Positions 1 to 12,513 of a stretch of 50,181 bases of DNA are shown one piece after another; positions within the stretch are counted from its first letter, which is position 1; each line of letters starts with the position of its first letter. The position numbers were made by a program, and so were the translations under genes. The notes under the pieces are model-generated. The model saw nothing but the letters and a program-made list of their open reading frames with translations, was not told where the DNA came from and did no database searches. The stretch comes from Thermoleophilia bacterium (GTDB lineage: Bacteria; Actinomycetota; Thermoleophilia; Gaiellales; Gaiellaceae), in assembly GCA_029865325.1 (NCBI GenBank), contig JAOUHF010000005.1, positions 1 through 50,181 on the forward strand. Direction: 5' to 3'.

Positions 1-184
1 CCTCTGTCACGCTCGATGGTCGAACAGCGCGATCTTCCCGGCATCCGGCAATTCCCCGATCCGACTCAGGGGACTCCCGTGCTCCGTAGTTGCCCGAACG
101 GAGACTCGGCGCATATCCCGATGCCCTTCCGCGCTTCACTGACGACGATGGTGCCAGGAGTCTGCCCGCAGGAATGGGGAGTCC

Positions 185-1951
185 ATGACACCGAACGCGA
201 TCGTCAAGTCGGCTTCCAAGCTCGAGGTCACGCCGAACCTGCTCGACTACGACGCCGCCCGCGCACGCGGATTCTGGGAGCACGCCCGCGAGGAGCTCGA
301 CGGGCTGCCGGGTGATCGTGGCCTGAACATCGCGCACGAGGCAGTCGACCGTCACGCCTTCGGGGCGCGGGCCGACCACCTCGCTCTGCGCTGCCTCGAC
401 AAGCGTCGGGAGGTTCACGACTTCACGTACGCGGAGCTCGGCGCCGAAGCGAGCCGCTTCGCCAACGCGCTCCGCGGCCTCGGAGTCGCAAAGGGCGACC
501 TCGTCGGCGTGCTCGCCGGGCGCATCCCGGAGCTCTACGTCGCCGCGCTCGGAACACTCAAGAACCGCAGCGTCTTCAGCCCGCTCTTCTCCGCCTTCGG
601 TCCCGAGCCGATCCGGACCCGTCTGGCTATCGGGAATGCGATGGCCTTGGTGACGACGGAGCTGCTCTACGAACGAAAGGTGGCGGCCCTTCGGCCGTCG
701 CTTCCCCACCTCGAGCACGTCATCCTCGTCGGCGAGGGCGGCACGGAGACAGACGTGCCGGGGACGTACGACTACCGACGCCTGCTCGAGGCGGCCGACG
801 ACGTCTTCGAGATCGGGCCGACCGATCCCGAGGATGTCGCCCTCGTCCACTTCACAAGTGGGACGACGGGCAAGCCGAAGGGGGCCGTGCACGTCCACGG
901 AGCGATCGTCTCGCACCACATCACGGGAAGACTCGCGCTCGACCTCCACCCGGACGACGTCTTCTGGTGCACCGCGGACCCCGGTTGGGTCACCGGCACC
1001 TCATACGGGATCATCTCCCCGCTCTCGAACGGCGTGACGGCGATCGCCGACGAGGGAGATTTCGAAGCGCAGCGCTGGTACGGGATTCTCGAGTCCGAGC
1101 GCGTGTCGGTGTGGTACACGGCGCCGACGGCGATCCGGATGATGATGAAAGCCGGCGTCGAGCTCGTCCGCGAACATGAGTTCCCCGCCCTCCGCTTCCT
1201 CGCCAGTGTGGGCGAGCCTCTCCACCCGGCAGGAGTCGTCTGGGGCGAAGAGGCGTTCGGCTTGCCCTTCCACGACAACTGGTGGCAGACCGAAACCGGG
1301 GGGATCATGATCGCGAACTTCGCGGCCATGGACATCCGTCCGGGGTCGATGGGGAGGCCGATGCCCGGCGTCGAGGCGGGCATCGTCCACCGCCGCAAGG
1401 ACGGCGGCGTGGATGAAGTGACAACTCCGGGCGAACAGGGCGAGCTCGCGCTCCGGACTGGCTGGCCCTCGATGTTCCGCGCCTACCTCGGCGAATCCGA
1501 GCGCTACGAGCGCTGCTTCGCGGGCGGCTGGTACATGACAGGCGACCTCGCCTTCCGTGACGCCGACGGCTACTACTGGTTCATCGGTCGTGCCGATGAC
1601 GTGATCAAGAGCTCGGGCCACCTGATCGGGCCGTTCGAGGTCGAGAGCGTCCTGCTCGAGCACCCCGCCGTCGCCCATGCGGGCGTGATCGGCAAGCCCG
1701 ACCCCGTTGCCGGCGAGATCGTGAAGGCATTCGTCACTCTCAAGCCCAACTACGTTCCCTCGCGCGAGCTCGAGAAGGAGCTCCTGGCACACGCGCGCGT
1801 TCGACTCGGCGCGGTAGTCGCTCCGAAGGAGATCTCCTTCACAGACGAGGTGCCGGCGACACGGAGCGGCAAGATCATGCGTCGCCTGCTCAAGGCCCGC
1901 GAGCTCGGTCTCCCGGAGGGAGACGTCTCCACCCTCGAGACCGGCGAATGA
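185..1951 (+). CDS. acsA: Acetyl-CoA synthetase (AMP-forming acetate-CoA ligase)
   Basis: A 588-residue ANL-superfamily ligase that activates acetate (possibly other short acids) to acyl-CoA through an acyl-adenylate in the cytoplasm. Visible motifs are the P-loop-like A3 motif [10 protein letters not shown] (about residues 225-234), the [10 protein letters not shown] core motif near residue 366, the [11 protein letters not shown] hinge region, and the C-terminal [13 protein letters not shown], which contains the catalytic lysine that is acetylated in this family. The length matches the shorter Bacillus AcsA type rather than the 650-residue enteric Acs. A purine-rich GGAATGGGGAG just upstream supports ATG 185. 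The first 184 bases of the window hold no supportable gene. The stop overlaps the E1 alpha start (ATGA), so this is the first gene of the acyl-CoA operon. Confidence 0.9.
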   Translation: MTPNAIVKSASKLEVTPNLLDYDAARARGFWEHAREELDGLPGDRGLNIAHEAVDRHAFGARADHLALRCLDKRREVHDFTYAELGAEASRFANALRGLGVAKGDLVGVLAGRIPELYVAALGTLKNRSVFSPLFSAFGPEPIRTRLAIGNAMALVTTELLYERKVAALRPSLPHLEHVILVGEGGTETDVPGTYDYRRLLEAADDVFEIGPTDPEDVALVHFTSGTTGKPKGAVHVHGAIVSHHITGRLALDLHPDDVFWCTADPGWVTGTSYGIISPLSNGVTAIADEGDFEAQRWYGILESERVSVWYTAPTAIRMMMKAGVELVREHEFPALRFLASVGEPLHPAGVVWGEEAFGLPFHDNWWQTETGGIMIANFAAMDIRPGSMGRPMPGVEAGIVHRRKDGGVDEVTTPGEQGELALRTGWPSMFRAYLGESERYERCFAGGWYMTGDLAFRDADGYYWFIGRADDVIKSSGHLIGPFEVESVLLEHPAVAHAGVIGKPDPVAGEIVKAFVTLKPNYVPSRELEKELLAHARVRLGAVVAPKEISFTDEVPATRSGKIMRRLLKARELGLPEGDVSTLETGE

Positions 1952-2979
1952 GTGCTCGCGCCGGTGGAGGCCACTCGACCCGCAGTCGGCCCAAAGCAGC
2001 GAGGGCGCCCACGCTCGACCGGGAGCACGGCTTGGAGCTGCTGCGCGAGATGCTCCGCATCCGCCGCTTCGAGGAGCGGGCGGCCGAGCTGTACAGCCTG
2101 GCTAAGATACGCGGCTTCCTCCACCTCTACATCGGCGAGGAGGCCGTCGCCGTCGGCGTGATGCAGGCGCTGACGCCAGACGATGGAATCGTCGCCACAT
2201 ACCGCGAGCACGGCCAGGCGCTCGCGCGCGGGCTTCCTGCCGGGTCGTTGATGGCAGAGATGTTCGGCAAGGCGAACGGCTGCAGCCACGGCCGCGGCGG
2301 CTCCATGCACTTCTTCGACATCTCACGGCGCTTCTACGGCGGGTACGCGATCGTCGGTGGGGGCATGCCGATCGCGGTCGGTCTCGCGCTCGCCGACAAG
2401 CTCCAGCAGCGCATGCGGGTCACCGCCTGCTTCTTCGGCGAGGGGGCCGTCGCGGAGGGTGAGTTCCACGAGTCCCTCAACCTCGCCGCGCTCTGGCAGG
2501 TGCCCGTGCTCTTCCTCTGCGAGAACAACCTGTACGCGATGGGAACGCCGATCGCGCAGGAGCTCGCGCAGACCGACATTCACCTACGCGCCGAGAGCTA
2601 CGGCATTCCGGCCCAGGCCGTCGATGGGATGAGCGTCCTCGACGTCGAGGCGGCTGCGCGCGTCGCCGCCGAGGAGGTCCGTAGTGGCGGCGGGCCACGG
2701 TTCCTCGAGTTGCGCACGTATCGCTACCGCGCACACTCGATGGCCGACCCCGATCTCTACCGCACGAAGGAGGAGATCGAGCACTGGAGGGAGCGCGACC
2801 CGATCGCGCTCTTCGAGACGCGCCTGCGCGAGGCGAGCCTGCTCACGGACGCCGACGTCGCCACGCTCGAGTCGGACATCGCGACCGAGCTCGACGAGGC
2901 CGTGGCCGTCGCCGAGGCCGGCCCGTTGGAGCCGACGGAGGATCTGCTGAAGGACGTCTACACACCAACGGGCGCATGA
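1948..2979 (+). CDS. 2-oxoacid (pyruvate/acetoin type) dehydrogenase E1 alpha subunit
   Basis: A 343-residue thiamine-diphosphate-dependent E1 alpha that, with E1 beta, decarboxylates a 2-oxoacid and passes the acyl group to the lipoyl arm of E2. The TPP motif is recognisable as [13 protein letters not shown] followed by ENNLYAMG (about residues 172-202), and [10 protein letters not shown] near residue 115 is typical of the PdhA/AcoA family. The first 25 residues are basic and probably disordered. The start ATG overlaps the acs stop and the stop overlaps the E1 beta start, so translation is coupled. Sequence alone does not separate pyruvate, acetoin and branched-chain substrates; the neighbouring acetyl-CoA synthetase favours an acetyl-CoA-producing role. 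Confidence 0.9.
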   Translation: MSARAGGGHSTRSRPKAARAPTLDREHGLELLREMLRIRRFEERAAELYSLAKIRGFLHLYIGEEAVAVGVMQALTPDDGIVATYREHGQALARGLPAGSLMAEMFGKANGCSHGRGGSMHFFDISRRFYGGYAIVGGGMPIAVGLALADKLQQRMRVTACFFGEGAVAEGEFHESLNLAALWQVPVLFLCENNLYAMGTPIAQELAQTDIHLRAESYGIPAQAVDGMSVLDVEAAARVAAEEVRSGGGPRFLELRTYRYRAHSMADPDLYRTKEEIEHWRERDPIALFETRLREASLLTDADVATLESDIATELDEAVAVAEAGPLEPTEDLLKDVYTPTGA

Positions 2980-3956
2980 CCACGGTGAAGCTCACCTATC
3001 GGGAGGCCGTGCGCGCTGCGCTCAGCCACGCGCTTGCAACGGACGAGCGGGTCTTCCTCATGGGCGAGGACCTGGGTGGCTACGGAGGAGCGTTCGCCGT
3101 GAGCCTCGGCCTGCTCGACGAGTACGGCCCGGAGCGGGTGCGCAACACGCCCCTCTCGGAGTCCGGCTTCGTGGGTGCCGGGATCGGCGCAGCGCTCGGT
3201 GGGATGCGCCCCATCGTCGAGGTGATGACGATCAACTTCAGCTTGCTCGCCCTCGACCAGGTCGTGAACAACGCGGCGACCCTTCACTACATGTCAGGCG
3301 GGCAGATGAGCGTGCCCCTGGTCGTGCGCATGGCGACGGGCGGCGGGCGCCAGCTTGCCGCTCAGCACGCGCACAGCCTGGAAGCCTGGTACGCCCACAT
3401 CCCGGGCATCCGGGCCCTCGCGCCCGCGACGGTCGACGATGCGCGCGGCATGCTGCTCGCAGCCGTCGAGGATCCGGATCCCGTGTTCATCTTCGAGCAC
3501 GCGACGCTCTACCCCCTCGAGGACGAGGTGGAAGAGGAGCCGCGCCCGGTCGACATCGCACATGCGATCGTGCGCCGCGAGGGCATGGACGTCACCCTCG
3601 TCACCTACGGCGGCTCCCTCGGAAAGTGCCTCGACGCAGCCGAGCAACTCCAGCAGGACGGGATCGAGGCAGAGGTCATCGACCTGCGGACGCTGCGCCC
3701 ACTCGACATGAGCACCGTCCTTGCCTCGCTCGCGAAGACTCACAGGATCGTGATCGTGGACGAGGGCTGGAGGACGGGAAGTCTCGCAGGCGAGATCAGT
3801 GCTCAGATCATGGAGTCCGGGTTCGACCTGCTCGACTGGCCGGTGCAGCGCCTGTGCAGCGCCGAGGTACCGATCCCGTACGCGAAGCACCTCGAAGACG
3901 CGGCGCTCCCCAGCGCGGGGCGGGTGGCGGCCCTCGTCAGGGAAATGGCGATCTGA
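2976..3956 (+). CDS. 2-oxoacid (pyruvate/acetoin type) dehydrogenase E1 beta subunit
   Basis: A 326-residue partner of the preceding E1 alpha. Typical E1 beta features are [11 protein letters not shown] near residue 29, [17 protein letters not shown] near residue 52, the aromatic strip after the conserved [15 protein letters not shown], and the C-terminal transketolase-C domain with VDEGWRTGS. It completes the TPP active site, which lies at the alpha/beta interface. The gene overlaps E1 alpha by four bases and E2 by one base (TGATG). No E3 (dihydrolipoamide dehydrogenase) gene occurs in the window, so the complex must borrow one from elsewhere. Confidence 0.9.
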   Translation: MTTVKLTYREAVRAALSHALATDERVFLMGEDLGGYGGAFAVSLGLLDEYGPERVRNTPLSESGFVGAGIGAALGGMRPIVEVMTINFSLLALDQVVNNAATLHYMSGGQMSVPLVVRMATGGGRQLAAQHAHSLEAWYAHIPGIRALAPATVDDARGMLLAAVEDPDPVFIFEHATLYPLEDEVEEEPRPVDIAHAIVRREGMDVTLVTYGGSLGKCLDAAEQLQQDGIEAEVIDLRTLRPLDMSTVLASLAKTHRIVIVDEGWRTGSLAGEISAQIMESGFDLLDWPVQRLCSAEVPIPYAKHLEDAALPSAGRVAALVREMAI

Positions 3957-5128
3957 TGGCCGAGTTCGTCATGCCCACGCTCGGCGCCGACATGAGCGTC
4001 GGCACGCTCATGACGTGGCTCAAGCAACCGGGAGAGACAGTCGCCCGGGGCGACATCATTGCCGTCGTTCACACCGACAAGGCTGACGTCGAGGTCGAGG
4101 TGTTCACGAACGGTGTGCTCGAGCGCGTGCTCGTCGAACCGGGTGCGGAGGTTCCCGTCGGCACAGTGCTCGCTGTGATCCGCGAGGACGGTGCGCCAGC
4201 CGCTCCGCCCTCCGCTGCTCCTGCCCCTGCGGCTCCCGCTGCGCCGGCCCCCGCCGAAGCCGGCGCGCATATCGCGATCTCACCCTCCGCGCGGCACCTC
4301 GCAGAGGAGCTGGGAGTCGACCCAGCTCTGATCGAGGGGTCCGGCCCAGGTGGACGCATCCAGCGCAAGGACGTCGAGGCAGCCGCAGCCGCCGGCGAAG
4401 CCGCTGCCGCTCCACCGCCGGCGCCTCCCCCCGCGCCGCCAACCGGGCTCGCGGTCGAGGACCGCAACGCAGCGATGCGGCGGGCGATCGCGGCCGCGAT
4501 GAGCCGCTCCAAGCGAGAGATCCCGCACTTCTATCTCGGCCAGACGATTCACATGTCGAACGCGATCGCCTGGCTTGCCCAGGAGAACCTGCGCCGGCCG
4601 GTTCCCGAGCGTCTGCTCCACGGTGTCCTGCTCCTAAAGGCGATTGCACTCGCTCTGCGCGAGGTGCCCGAGCTGAACGCAGTTTGGCAAGGCGAAGAGC
4701 TGGTTCTACGGGAGGACATCAACGTCGGCGTCGCCATCGCGCTGCGCGGCGGCGGTCTCGTCGCACCTGCGATCCACAGGACCGATCAGCTCAGCATGGA
4801 CGAGCTGATGCACGCGTTCCGCGACCTCGTCTCGCGGGCTCGCTCATGGTCGCTGCGCTCGAGCGAGATGACCGATCCGACGATCACGGTGACGAGTTTG
4901 GGCGAGCGCGGCGTCGAAACTGTATTCGGCGTCATCTTCCCGCCGCAGGTCGCGATCGTGGGCTTCGGCACTCTGGTCGAGCGGCCCTGGATCTCGGAGG
5001 GCCAGGTGCTGATCTGTCCCGTCGTGAACGCGAGCCTATCCGCCGACCATCGCGTCACCGACGGCCACCGCGCGAGTGCATTCCTTGCGGCAATCGACCG
5101 GCTACTACAGGAGCCCGACGAGCTATGA
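3956..5128 (+). CDS. Dihydrolipoamide acyltransferase (E2)
   Basis: A 390-residue E2 core protein. The N-terminal lipoyl domain (about 1-80) carries the HTDKADVE motif with lysine 42 as the lipoylation site. An Ala/Pro-rich linker follows, then a peripheral-subunit-binding domain (about 105-142, [13 protein letters not shown]...GPGGRI), a second Ala/Pro linker, and the acyltransferase domain (about 165-390) ending in [10 protein letters not shown], which carries the catalytic His and Asp. The true start is ATG 3956: the open frame extends upstream to 3626 only through E1 beta coding sequence, and the protein aligns from [10 protein letters not shown]. It has one lipoyl domain, as in AcoC or BCKDH E2. 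The stop overlaps the acyl carrier protein start. Confidence 0.9.
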   Translation: MAEFVMPTLGADMSVGTLMTWLKQPGETVARGDIIAVVHTDKADVEVEVFTNGVLERVLVEPGAEVPVGTVLAVIREDGAPAAPPSAAPAPAAPAAPAPAEAGAHIAISPSARHLAEELGVDPALIEGSGPGGRIQRKDVEAAAAAGEAAAAPPPAPPPAPPTGLAVEDRNAAMRRAIAAAMSRSKREIPHFYLGQTIHMSNAIAWLAQENLRRPVPERLLHGVLLLKAIALALREVPELNAVWQGEELVLREDINVGVAIALRGGGLVAPAIHRTDQLSMDELMHAFRDLVSRARSWSLRSSEMTDPTITVTSLGERGVETVFGVIFPPQVAIVGFGTLVERPWISEGQVLICPVVNASLSADHRVTDGHRASAFLAAIDRLLQEPDEL

Positions 5129-5373
5129 CCCGAGACGAGATCACAGAGGCGGTGCTCCGCGCTCTCTCCGATGTCGCACCCGAGGCCGACCCTGCGACGC
5201 TTCGGCCGGATGTCAGCCTGCGCGACCAGCTCGACATCGATTCGATGGACTTGCTCAACTTCGTCATCGGCATCCACGAGCAGGTGCACGTCGACATCCC
5301 GGAGGCCGACTACGCGCGCCTCCAGACCCTTGACGAGGTAGTCGACTACCTCGTCGGGAAGACGGCGTCGTGA
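5125..5373 (+). CDS. Acyl carrier protein
   Basis: An 82-residue acidic four-helix carrier protein. The phosphopantetheine attachment serine is in the motif [13 protein letters not shown], equivalent to the DSL motif of canonical ACP. It starts at ATG 5125, overlapping the E2 stop, so it is translated with the dehydrogenase complex rather than with fatty acid synthesis genes. Canonical ACP sits beside fabF or fabD; an extra ACP behind an E2 gene suggests a dedicated carrier that accepts an acyl group from this complex or the synthetase. That role is inference. The matching acpS in this window lies at 44387-44761. Confidence 0.85.
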   Translation: MTRDEITEAVLRALSDVAPEADPATLRPDVSLRDQLDIDSMDLLNFVIGIHEQVHVDIPEADYARLQTLDEVVDYLVGKTAS

Positions 5374-5502
5374 ATTCGAGGCCCGCTCGGGTCGGCGCCG
5401 CAAGCCCTGCGCAGACGAGCGGCTGCGAAGGCGTGCTCGCAGGAGAGAGGGCATCAACCGAGCGCCCGAGAGCGACTTGGCCACCTAGGAGTTCCCTGAG
5501 AC

Positions 5503-5910
5503 ATGGCCGTACGACCCCTCAGCGCCCTTCTTGACCGGTTCCGTCGCGGCGTCGCTGTGCCTGCCGCGGTCGGCGACGACCTCGTCGCCGAGCTCGCTCC
5601 CGTCTTCGCGTCGCTCGAGCGGTTCGAGATGGAGGCCCAGGAGATGCGGCAAGCCTCGGCCGAGCGGGCCGAGGCGCAGCTCGCGGAGGGACGTGAGCGG
5701 GCGGCCCTGATCTCTGCGGACTGGCGCGAGGCGGCGGAGGCTGAGAGATCCCGGGCGGCGCAGGAGCGTCTACGGCGATCGCGCGAGGAGGCGCTGGAGA
5801 TCGAGGCGGAAGGTCGCGCCGAAGCCGACCGCGTCAGGATAGAAGCATCCATGCGGATACCCGAGCTCGTCGCCGAGATTGTCCGGTGTGTCGAGGGAGG
5901 CTCCCCATGA
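5503..5910 (+). CDS. V/A-type ATPase peripheral stalk subunit G/H
   Basis: A 135-residue protein whose residues about 35-120 form a nearly continuous charged coiled coil rich in Glu, Arg and Ala, as expected of the stalk subunit that pairs with subunit E. No catalytic motif is present; identity rests on the coiled coil, the length and its place at the head of the ATPase operon. An AGGAG about 11 bases upstream of ATG 5503 is the likely ribosome binding site. A 129-base gap separates it from the ACP gene, so it may have its own promoter, though none is obvious. Confidence 0.75.
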   Translation: MAVRPLSALLDRFRRGVAVPAAVGDDLVAELAPVFASLERFEMEAQEMRQASAERAEAQLAEGRERAALISADWREAAEAERSRAAQERLRRSREEALEIEAEGRAEADRVRIEASMRIPELVAEIVRCVEGGSP

Positions 5911-5938
5911 GCAACGCTCGCCTCCCGGAGGCTGGCCA

Positions 5939-6848
5939 ATGAGCATCGGTTGGGTAGGAGCGAGCGTTCGCGCACGGCTCCTCCTGCGGCGGCGGATCGG
6001 GCAAGATCGCACGGCTCAGCTCGCCCGCAGTCCCTCCCTGCGCGACGCCCTTCTCGGGCTCGCGGGCACGGCCTACGGCCGGCAGCTCGAACCCGGCTTG
6101 AGCCTCGAAGCTGCGCAGCGAGCGGTGGCCGCTGCGACGCTTCTCCACCTTCGCCTGCTCTCGGGGTGGCTGCCACCCGGGCGCGCTGAGTCCCTGCGGG
6201 CACTCGCCGCCGGGTACGAGCTCGCCAACGTCGAGGACCGGCTCGCCTACCTCCACGGAGCCGAGCTCCGCCCCCCTTTCGATCTCGGCGGCCTCGCGAG
6301 TGCGTGGCCGCGGGCATCGCAGGTTGTCTCCCCGGTCGAGCTTCGAGACGCTCTCAGGGGCTCCGCCTGGGGCGATCCCGGTGGAGACAGCGTCGAGGAG
6401 GTCCACCTCGGGCTCCGCGCCTCGTGGGCGGATCGCCTGCTCGCAGACGTGCCCGAGATCCGCCACCTCGTCGCCGGCGCGCTGGCGCTGTTGCTCGGGA
6501 GAGAGCTGTTCGTCACCGGCCGCCCGGTCGAGCTTCTCCTCAGACCACACGTCTCGGCAGTGGGGTCCGACTGGGAGCGAGCGCGAACGTTCCAGGAGCT
6601 CGCGGCTGGGCTGCCCGCCCAAGCGAGGTGGGTGCTGGACGGCATCGACGGACCGGATCAGCTCTGGCGGGCCGAGGTCAGGTGGTGGACTCGAGCCGAG
6701 GAGGACGGCGAAAAGCTCGTCCGCCGGTCGCGCGAGGGTCGTGCGGAGGTTACGGGCGCCGTGTTGTTGCTCGCGGTCGACACCTGGCGAACGGCGTCCG
6801 CCCTTGCAGCCGCGGCGGCAGGTGGCGCCGAGCTCGCGGAGGTGCTCC

Positions 6849-6862
<14 letters not shown>
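5939..6862 (+). CDS. V/A-type ATPase subunit C (AC39/d-like central-stalk connector)
   Basis: A 307-residue protein resembling the V0D/AC39 family, the funnel-shaped subunit that seats the central stalk on the rotor ring. The AC39-like segment YELANVEDRLAYLHG occurs near residue 95, and most of the protein is predicted helix with no membrane segment. ATG 5939 was chosen because a strong GGAGG (5926-5930) lies eight bases upstream; the longer frame from 5879 would run back into subunit G. Thermus subunit C has a similar length (about 320). The gene overlaps subunit I by 14 bases. Family similarity is moderate, so operon context contributes to the call. Confidence 0.75.
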
Positions 6863-8864
<2,002 letters not shown>

Positions 8865-8886
<22 letters not shown>

Positions 8887-9380
8887 GCCTCGATCCGGTG
8901 CGCGAGGCGCTCCTCGCCCAGGCAGAGGCGGAGGCGGAGGGTCTCGTCGGTCGGGCGGAAGACCGGGCGGCCGCGCAGGTTGCGCAGGCCGAGGAGCAGA
9001 AGGCGGCCCTCGTCCACCGTGCACGGGCCGAGGGTGAGGCCGCCGCCGAGCTCGAGGCGGCCTCCGAGCTCACGCGCGCGCGACGAAAGGCGCGAACGCT
9101 GGTTTTCGAGGCCCAGCGTGCGGTTTACGATGACGCACGACGGGAAGCTCGAGCCGCCGTGCAGCGCCTGCGTTCGGAGCCGCGGTACGAGGAGCTGCTC
9201 GAACTCCTGGCCGCCTTGGCACGCGAGGAGCTCGGTTCCGAGGCCGAACTCGAGTTCGATCCCGCGGACGGCGGCGTCATCGGGCGTGTTGGCAACCGGC
9301 GCGTCGACCACACGTTGCCTGCACTCGTCGAGCGGTGCCTGGCCGAGCACGCCGCCGATCTGGAGCGGCTGTGGGCGTGA
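8865..9380 (+). CDS. V/A-type ATPase peripheral stalk subunit E
   Basis: A 171-residue protein with an N-terminal charged helix (about 8-100, rich in Ala, Glu and Arg) and a C-terminal globular domain with RYEELLELLAALAREEL and the typical beta segment FDPADGGVIGRVGNRRVD. This is the subunit E layout: the helix pairs with subunit G/H and the head contacts subunits A and B. ATG 8865 gives a 22-base overlap with subunit F. The stop overlaps the subunit A start (GTGA). Confidence 0.85.
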
Positions 9381-11098
9381 CCGCGGGAACGGTCGTGCGG
9401 GTCAACGGACCGGTCGTCGACGTGGCCGGGATGGATTCCGTAGCGATGCTCGAGCTCGTGGAAGTCGGCGAGGCCCGTCTTCCGGGAGAGATCATCGCGC
9501 TCGAGAGGGGTACCGCCACGGTCCAGGTGTACGAGTACACGGGCGGTCTTCGGCCAGGGGAGCCGGTCGAGGCGAGCGGCGGGCCGCTCATGGCCGAACT
9601 CGGCCCCGGGCTTGTCGGCGGTGTCTTCGATGGGATGTTGCGCCGCCTCGCAGGAGCCCCGGAGTTCCTCGAAGTCGGGGCCCGACCGGCGACGCTCGAC
9701 CGCTCGCTCCGTTGGCGGTTCGTACCCGTGGTCGTCGAGGGAGAGGATCTGGAGGCAGGCGCCGTGCTCGGTTCCGTCCCCGAGACGCCCACAGTGGAGC
9801 ACCGCGCGCTCGTGCCACCCAGGATCGCCGGGCGCCTCGAGTGGATCGCGCCCGAGGGCGAGTACACGGTCGAAGAGCCGATTGCCCGCGTCGCCGGCCG
9901 GGAGCTGACTCTCCTGCAGCGTTGGCCCGTACGCCGCCCCAGGCCCGTTCGCGCAAGGCTCCACGCCGGCGCCCCGCTCGTCACCGGGCAGCGCGTGCTC
10001 GACCTCCTGTATCCGCTTGCGCGCGGAAGCACCGCCGCGGTGCCGGGGGGCTTCGGCACCGGCAAAACGGTGCTTCTTCAGCAGATCGCCAAGTGGTGCG
10101 ACGCCGACGTCATCGTCTACGTTGGCTGCGGAGAGCGCGGGAACGAGCTCGCTGACGTCCTCCAGGAACTCTCGGAGCTCGAGGATGCGCGTACGGGCCG
10201 GCGGCTGCTCGACCGCACCGTGCTCGTGGCGAACACGTCGAACATGCCCGTGCTCGCACGCGAGGCGAGCATCTACACCGGCGTGACGGTCGCCGAGTAC
10301 TTCCGCGACCAGGGTCACGAGACGGTCGTCATCGCGGACTCCACCTCTCGCTGGGCCGAGGCTCTGCGCGAAGTCGCCTCTCGCACCGGCCAGCTTCCGG
10401 CCGAGGAGGGCTATCCGCCGGGGCTCGCGTCGGCTCTCGCTGCGTTCTACGAGCGCGCGGGTCGCGTACGCACGCTTGCCGGCGCCGAGGCCTCCGTCAG
10501 CGTGCTCGGCGCCGTCTCGCCTCCCGGTGGAGACATGGTCGAGCCCGTTGCCGCGCACACGCGCCGCTTCGTTCGCGCAGTCTGGTCACTCGACCGCGAC
10601 CTCGCCTACGCCCGTCACCACCCAGCCGTGAGCTGGCGCGACTCCTTCTGCCGCGACGCAGACGCTCTCGCCGGCTGGCACTCGCTGCACGGCGACTGGA
10701 ACTGGGGAGAGCGGCGAGTCCGCGCGCTCAGCCTCCTCGCGGAGGCTGACCGCATCGAGGCGATCGCGCAGCTCATCGGTGCCGGGTCGCTGCCCGACGT
10801 GGAACGGATAGTGCTGCTCTCCGGTCGCCTGCTGCGCGAAGCGGTGCTCCAGCAGAGCGCGCTGAGCGCCAACGATGCGCACTGCGAGCCGTCGAAGCAG
10901 GCAGCGCTGCTCGACATGGTGCTCGCATTGCACGACTGCTTCCGTCGTCTGCTCGACCAGGGCGTGCCCGCGACGCGGATCGAGGAGACCGACCTCGCCG
11001 AGGCGACACGCGTGCGTGACGAGGCCGGCCCGGGCGACGTCGAGGCAGTCGAGGCCGTACGGGGCCGTCTGCTCGCCACGCTAGGGGGGCTCCTGTGA
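9371..11098 (+). CDS. V/A-type ATPase catalytic subunit A
   Basis: A 575-residue catalytic nucleotide-binding subunit. It has the N-terminal beta-barrel (TAGTVVRVNGPVVDV), the non-homologous insertion typical of A subunits (about residues 115-190), the Walker A motif GGFGTGKTV (usually GPFGSGKT), then YVGCGERGNE with the catalytic Glu, and Walker B around VVIADSTSRWAEALRE. The start is uncertain: GTG 9371, with GGAG five bases upstream, or GTG 9377, which forms a GTGA overlap with the subunit E stop. The protein differs by only two residues. It sits in the usual A-B-D order. Confidence 0.95.
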   Translation: MGVTAGTVVRVNGPVVDVAGMDSVAMLELVEVGEARLPGEIIALERGTATVQVYEYTGGLRPGEPVEASGGPLMAELGPGLVGGVFDGMLRRLAGAPEFLEVGARPATLDRSLRWRFVPVVVEGEDLEAGAVLGSVPETPTVEHRALVPPRIAGRLEWIAPEGEYTVEEPIARVAGRELTLLQRWPVRRPRPVRARLHAGAPLVTGQRVLDLLYPLARGSTAAVPGGFGTGKTVLLQQIAKWCDADVIVYVGCGERGNELADVLQELSELEDARTGRRLLDRTVLVANTSNMPVLAREASIYTGVTVAEYFRDQGHETVVIADSTSRWAEALREVASRTGQLPAEEGYPPGLASALAAFYERAGRVRTLAGAEASVSVLGAVSPPGGDMVEPVAAHTRRFVRAVWSLDRDLAYARHHPAVSWRDSFCRDADALAGWHSLHGDWNWGERRVRALSLLAEADRIEAIAQLIGAGSLPDVERIVLLSGRLLREAVLQQSALSANDAHCEPSKQAALLDMVLALHDCFRRLLDQGVPATRIEETDLAEATRVRDEAGPGDVEAVEAVRGRLLATLGGLL

Positions 11099-12513
11099 GC
11101 GCCGGACAGCACATCGAGTACTCGGGGGCATCCTCCGCACGAGGCCCTCTGCTCGTGATCGAAGGCGTGGAGGGAGTCGGCTGGGACGAGGTCGGGGAGA
11201 TTCACCTCGACTCGGGCGAGGTGCGACACGGGATCGTGCTCGACGTGCACCGCGACTGGGCCGTGGTCGAGGTGTTCGAGGGCACGGCCGGGCTGCGTCT
11301 CGACGAGGTCCGCATCTCGTTCTCGGGAGGCCCGTTGCGAATCCCGGTCGGTGAGAGTTGGCTCGGCCGCGTCTGCAACGGTCGGGGCGAACCGCTCGAC
11401 GGGGGGCCACCAATCTTTGGCCGGGAGCGGCGGGAGGTGTCCGGGCGCCCGATCAACCCCGCGTTCCGCGAGACACCGCGTGATGCGATTCTCACCGGAG
11501 TCTGCGCGATCGACGGCCTCGCTACCCTCGTCCGCGGCCAGAAGCTGCCGATCTTCTCCGTCGGCGGTCTGCCGCACCTCGAGCTCGCCGCTCAGGTGGC
11601 GGCGCAGTCGCGCGTCGCGGAGGACGAGCCCTTCGCCGTCGTTTTCGCCGCGGTCGGCATCACGCACGCAGACGCCTCCGATGTCCGCGACATCCTCGAG
11701 CAGCGCGCCACGATCGGCGACATCGTCCTGTTCGTGAACACTGTCGAGGATCCGCTCGTCGAGCGCATCGCGACCCCGCGTATCGCCTTGACGGTCGCCG
11801 AGTATCTCGCATTCGATCGCGGCCGCCACGTGCTCGTCGTCATCGCCGACGTCACGAGCTATTGCGAGGCGGTACGCGAAGTGGCTGCGGCGCGAGGCGA
11901 GGTGCCAAGCCGCCGAGGGTATCCCGGCTACCTCTACAGTGATCTCGCATCTCTCTACGAGCGGGCGGGTCGAGTCCGGGGACGCCCCGGATCGCTCACG
12001 CAGCTTCCGGTCGTGACGATGCCGGCCGGCGACATCACGCACCCGGTTCCCGATCTGACCGGCTACATCACCGAGGGTCAGCTGGTGCTCTCCCAGGAGC
12101 TGGACGCGCAAGGCATCTACCCGCCCTTCGATGCGCTCGGGTCGCTCTCGCGTCTGATGCGGCTCGGTGCAGGGCCCGGGCGCACACGGGACGACCACCT
12201 GGAGATTGCAGCTCAGCTCTACGCGCTCGTCGCGCGCGCGCGGCAGGTGGCCGACCTTGCAGACGTCGTCGGAGCCGACGCTTTGGGCCCGAGCGAGCAC
12301 CGCCTTCTCGAGTTCGCCGAGGCCTTCCGGCGAGACTTCCTGTCACAGGGGAAAGTTGAGGCGCACTCGCTCGACGACACGCTCCAGCGAGCCTGGCGGG
12401 TCGCCTCGCAACTGCCGAGGCGGGAGCTTTCGATGGTCTCTACAGCCACACTCGACGCCTACTACCGGCGGCGAGAGGAGGACGGGGATGCGCCTTCGGG
12501 CCCCGCCGGGTAG
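11095..12513 (+). CDS. V/A-type ATPase regulatory subunit B
   Basis: A 472-residue non-catalytic nucleotide-binding subunit that alternates with A in the hexamer. Family motifs include GRVCNGRGEPLDGG near residue 90, INPAFRETPRDAILTGV, the degenerate P-loop region VRGQKLPIFSVGGLPH, VIADVTSYCEAVREV, and the C-terminal YPPFDALGSLSRLMRLG. The GTG start at 11095 overlaps the subunit A stop (GTGA). Its length is close to the Thermus subunit (478). Confidence 0.95.
   Translation: MSAGQHIEYSGASSARGPLLVIEGVEGVGWDEVGEIHLDSGEVRHGIVLDVHRDWAVVEVFEGTAGLRLDEVRISFSGGPLRIPVGESWLGRVCNGRGEPLDGGPPIFGRERREVSGRPINPAFRETPRDAILTGVCAIDGLATLVRGQKLPIFSVGGLPHLELAAQVAAQSRVAEDEPFAVVFAAVGITHADASDVRDILEQRATIGDIVLFVNTVEDPLVERIATPRIALTVAEYLAFDRGRHVLVVIADVTSYCEAVREVAAARGEVPSRRGYPGYLYSDLASLYERAGRVRGRPGSLTQLPVVTMPAGDITHPVPDLTGYITEGQLVLSQELDAQGIYPPFDALGSLSRLMRLGAGPGRTRDDHLEIAAQLYALVARARQVADLADVVGADALGPSEHRLLEFAEAFRRDFLSQGKVEAHSLDDTLQRAWRVASQLPRRELSMVSTATLDAYYRRREEDGDAPSGPAG

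Noticed and set aside
16-315. Ninety-nine-codon frame at the window start
   Set aside because: It overlaps the acetyl-CoA synthetase start in another frame and has no recognisable feature.
5907-5942. An 11-codon frame starting in the ATGA at the end of subunit G
   Set aside because: It is too short and featureless; GGAGG within it serves as ribosome binding site for subunit C at 5939.
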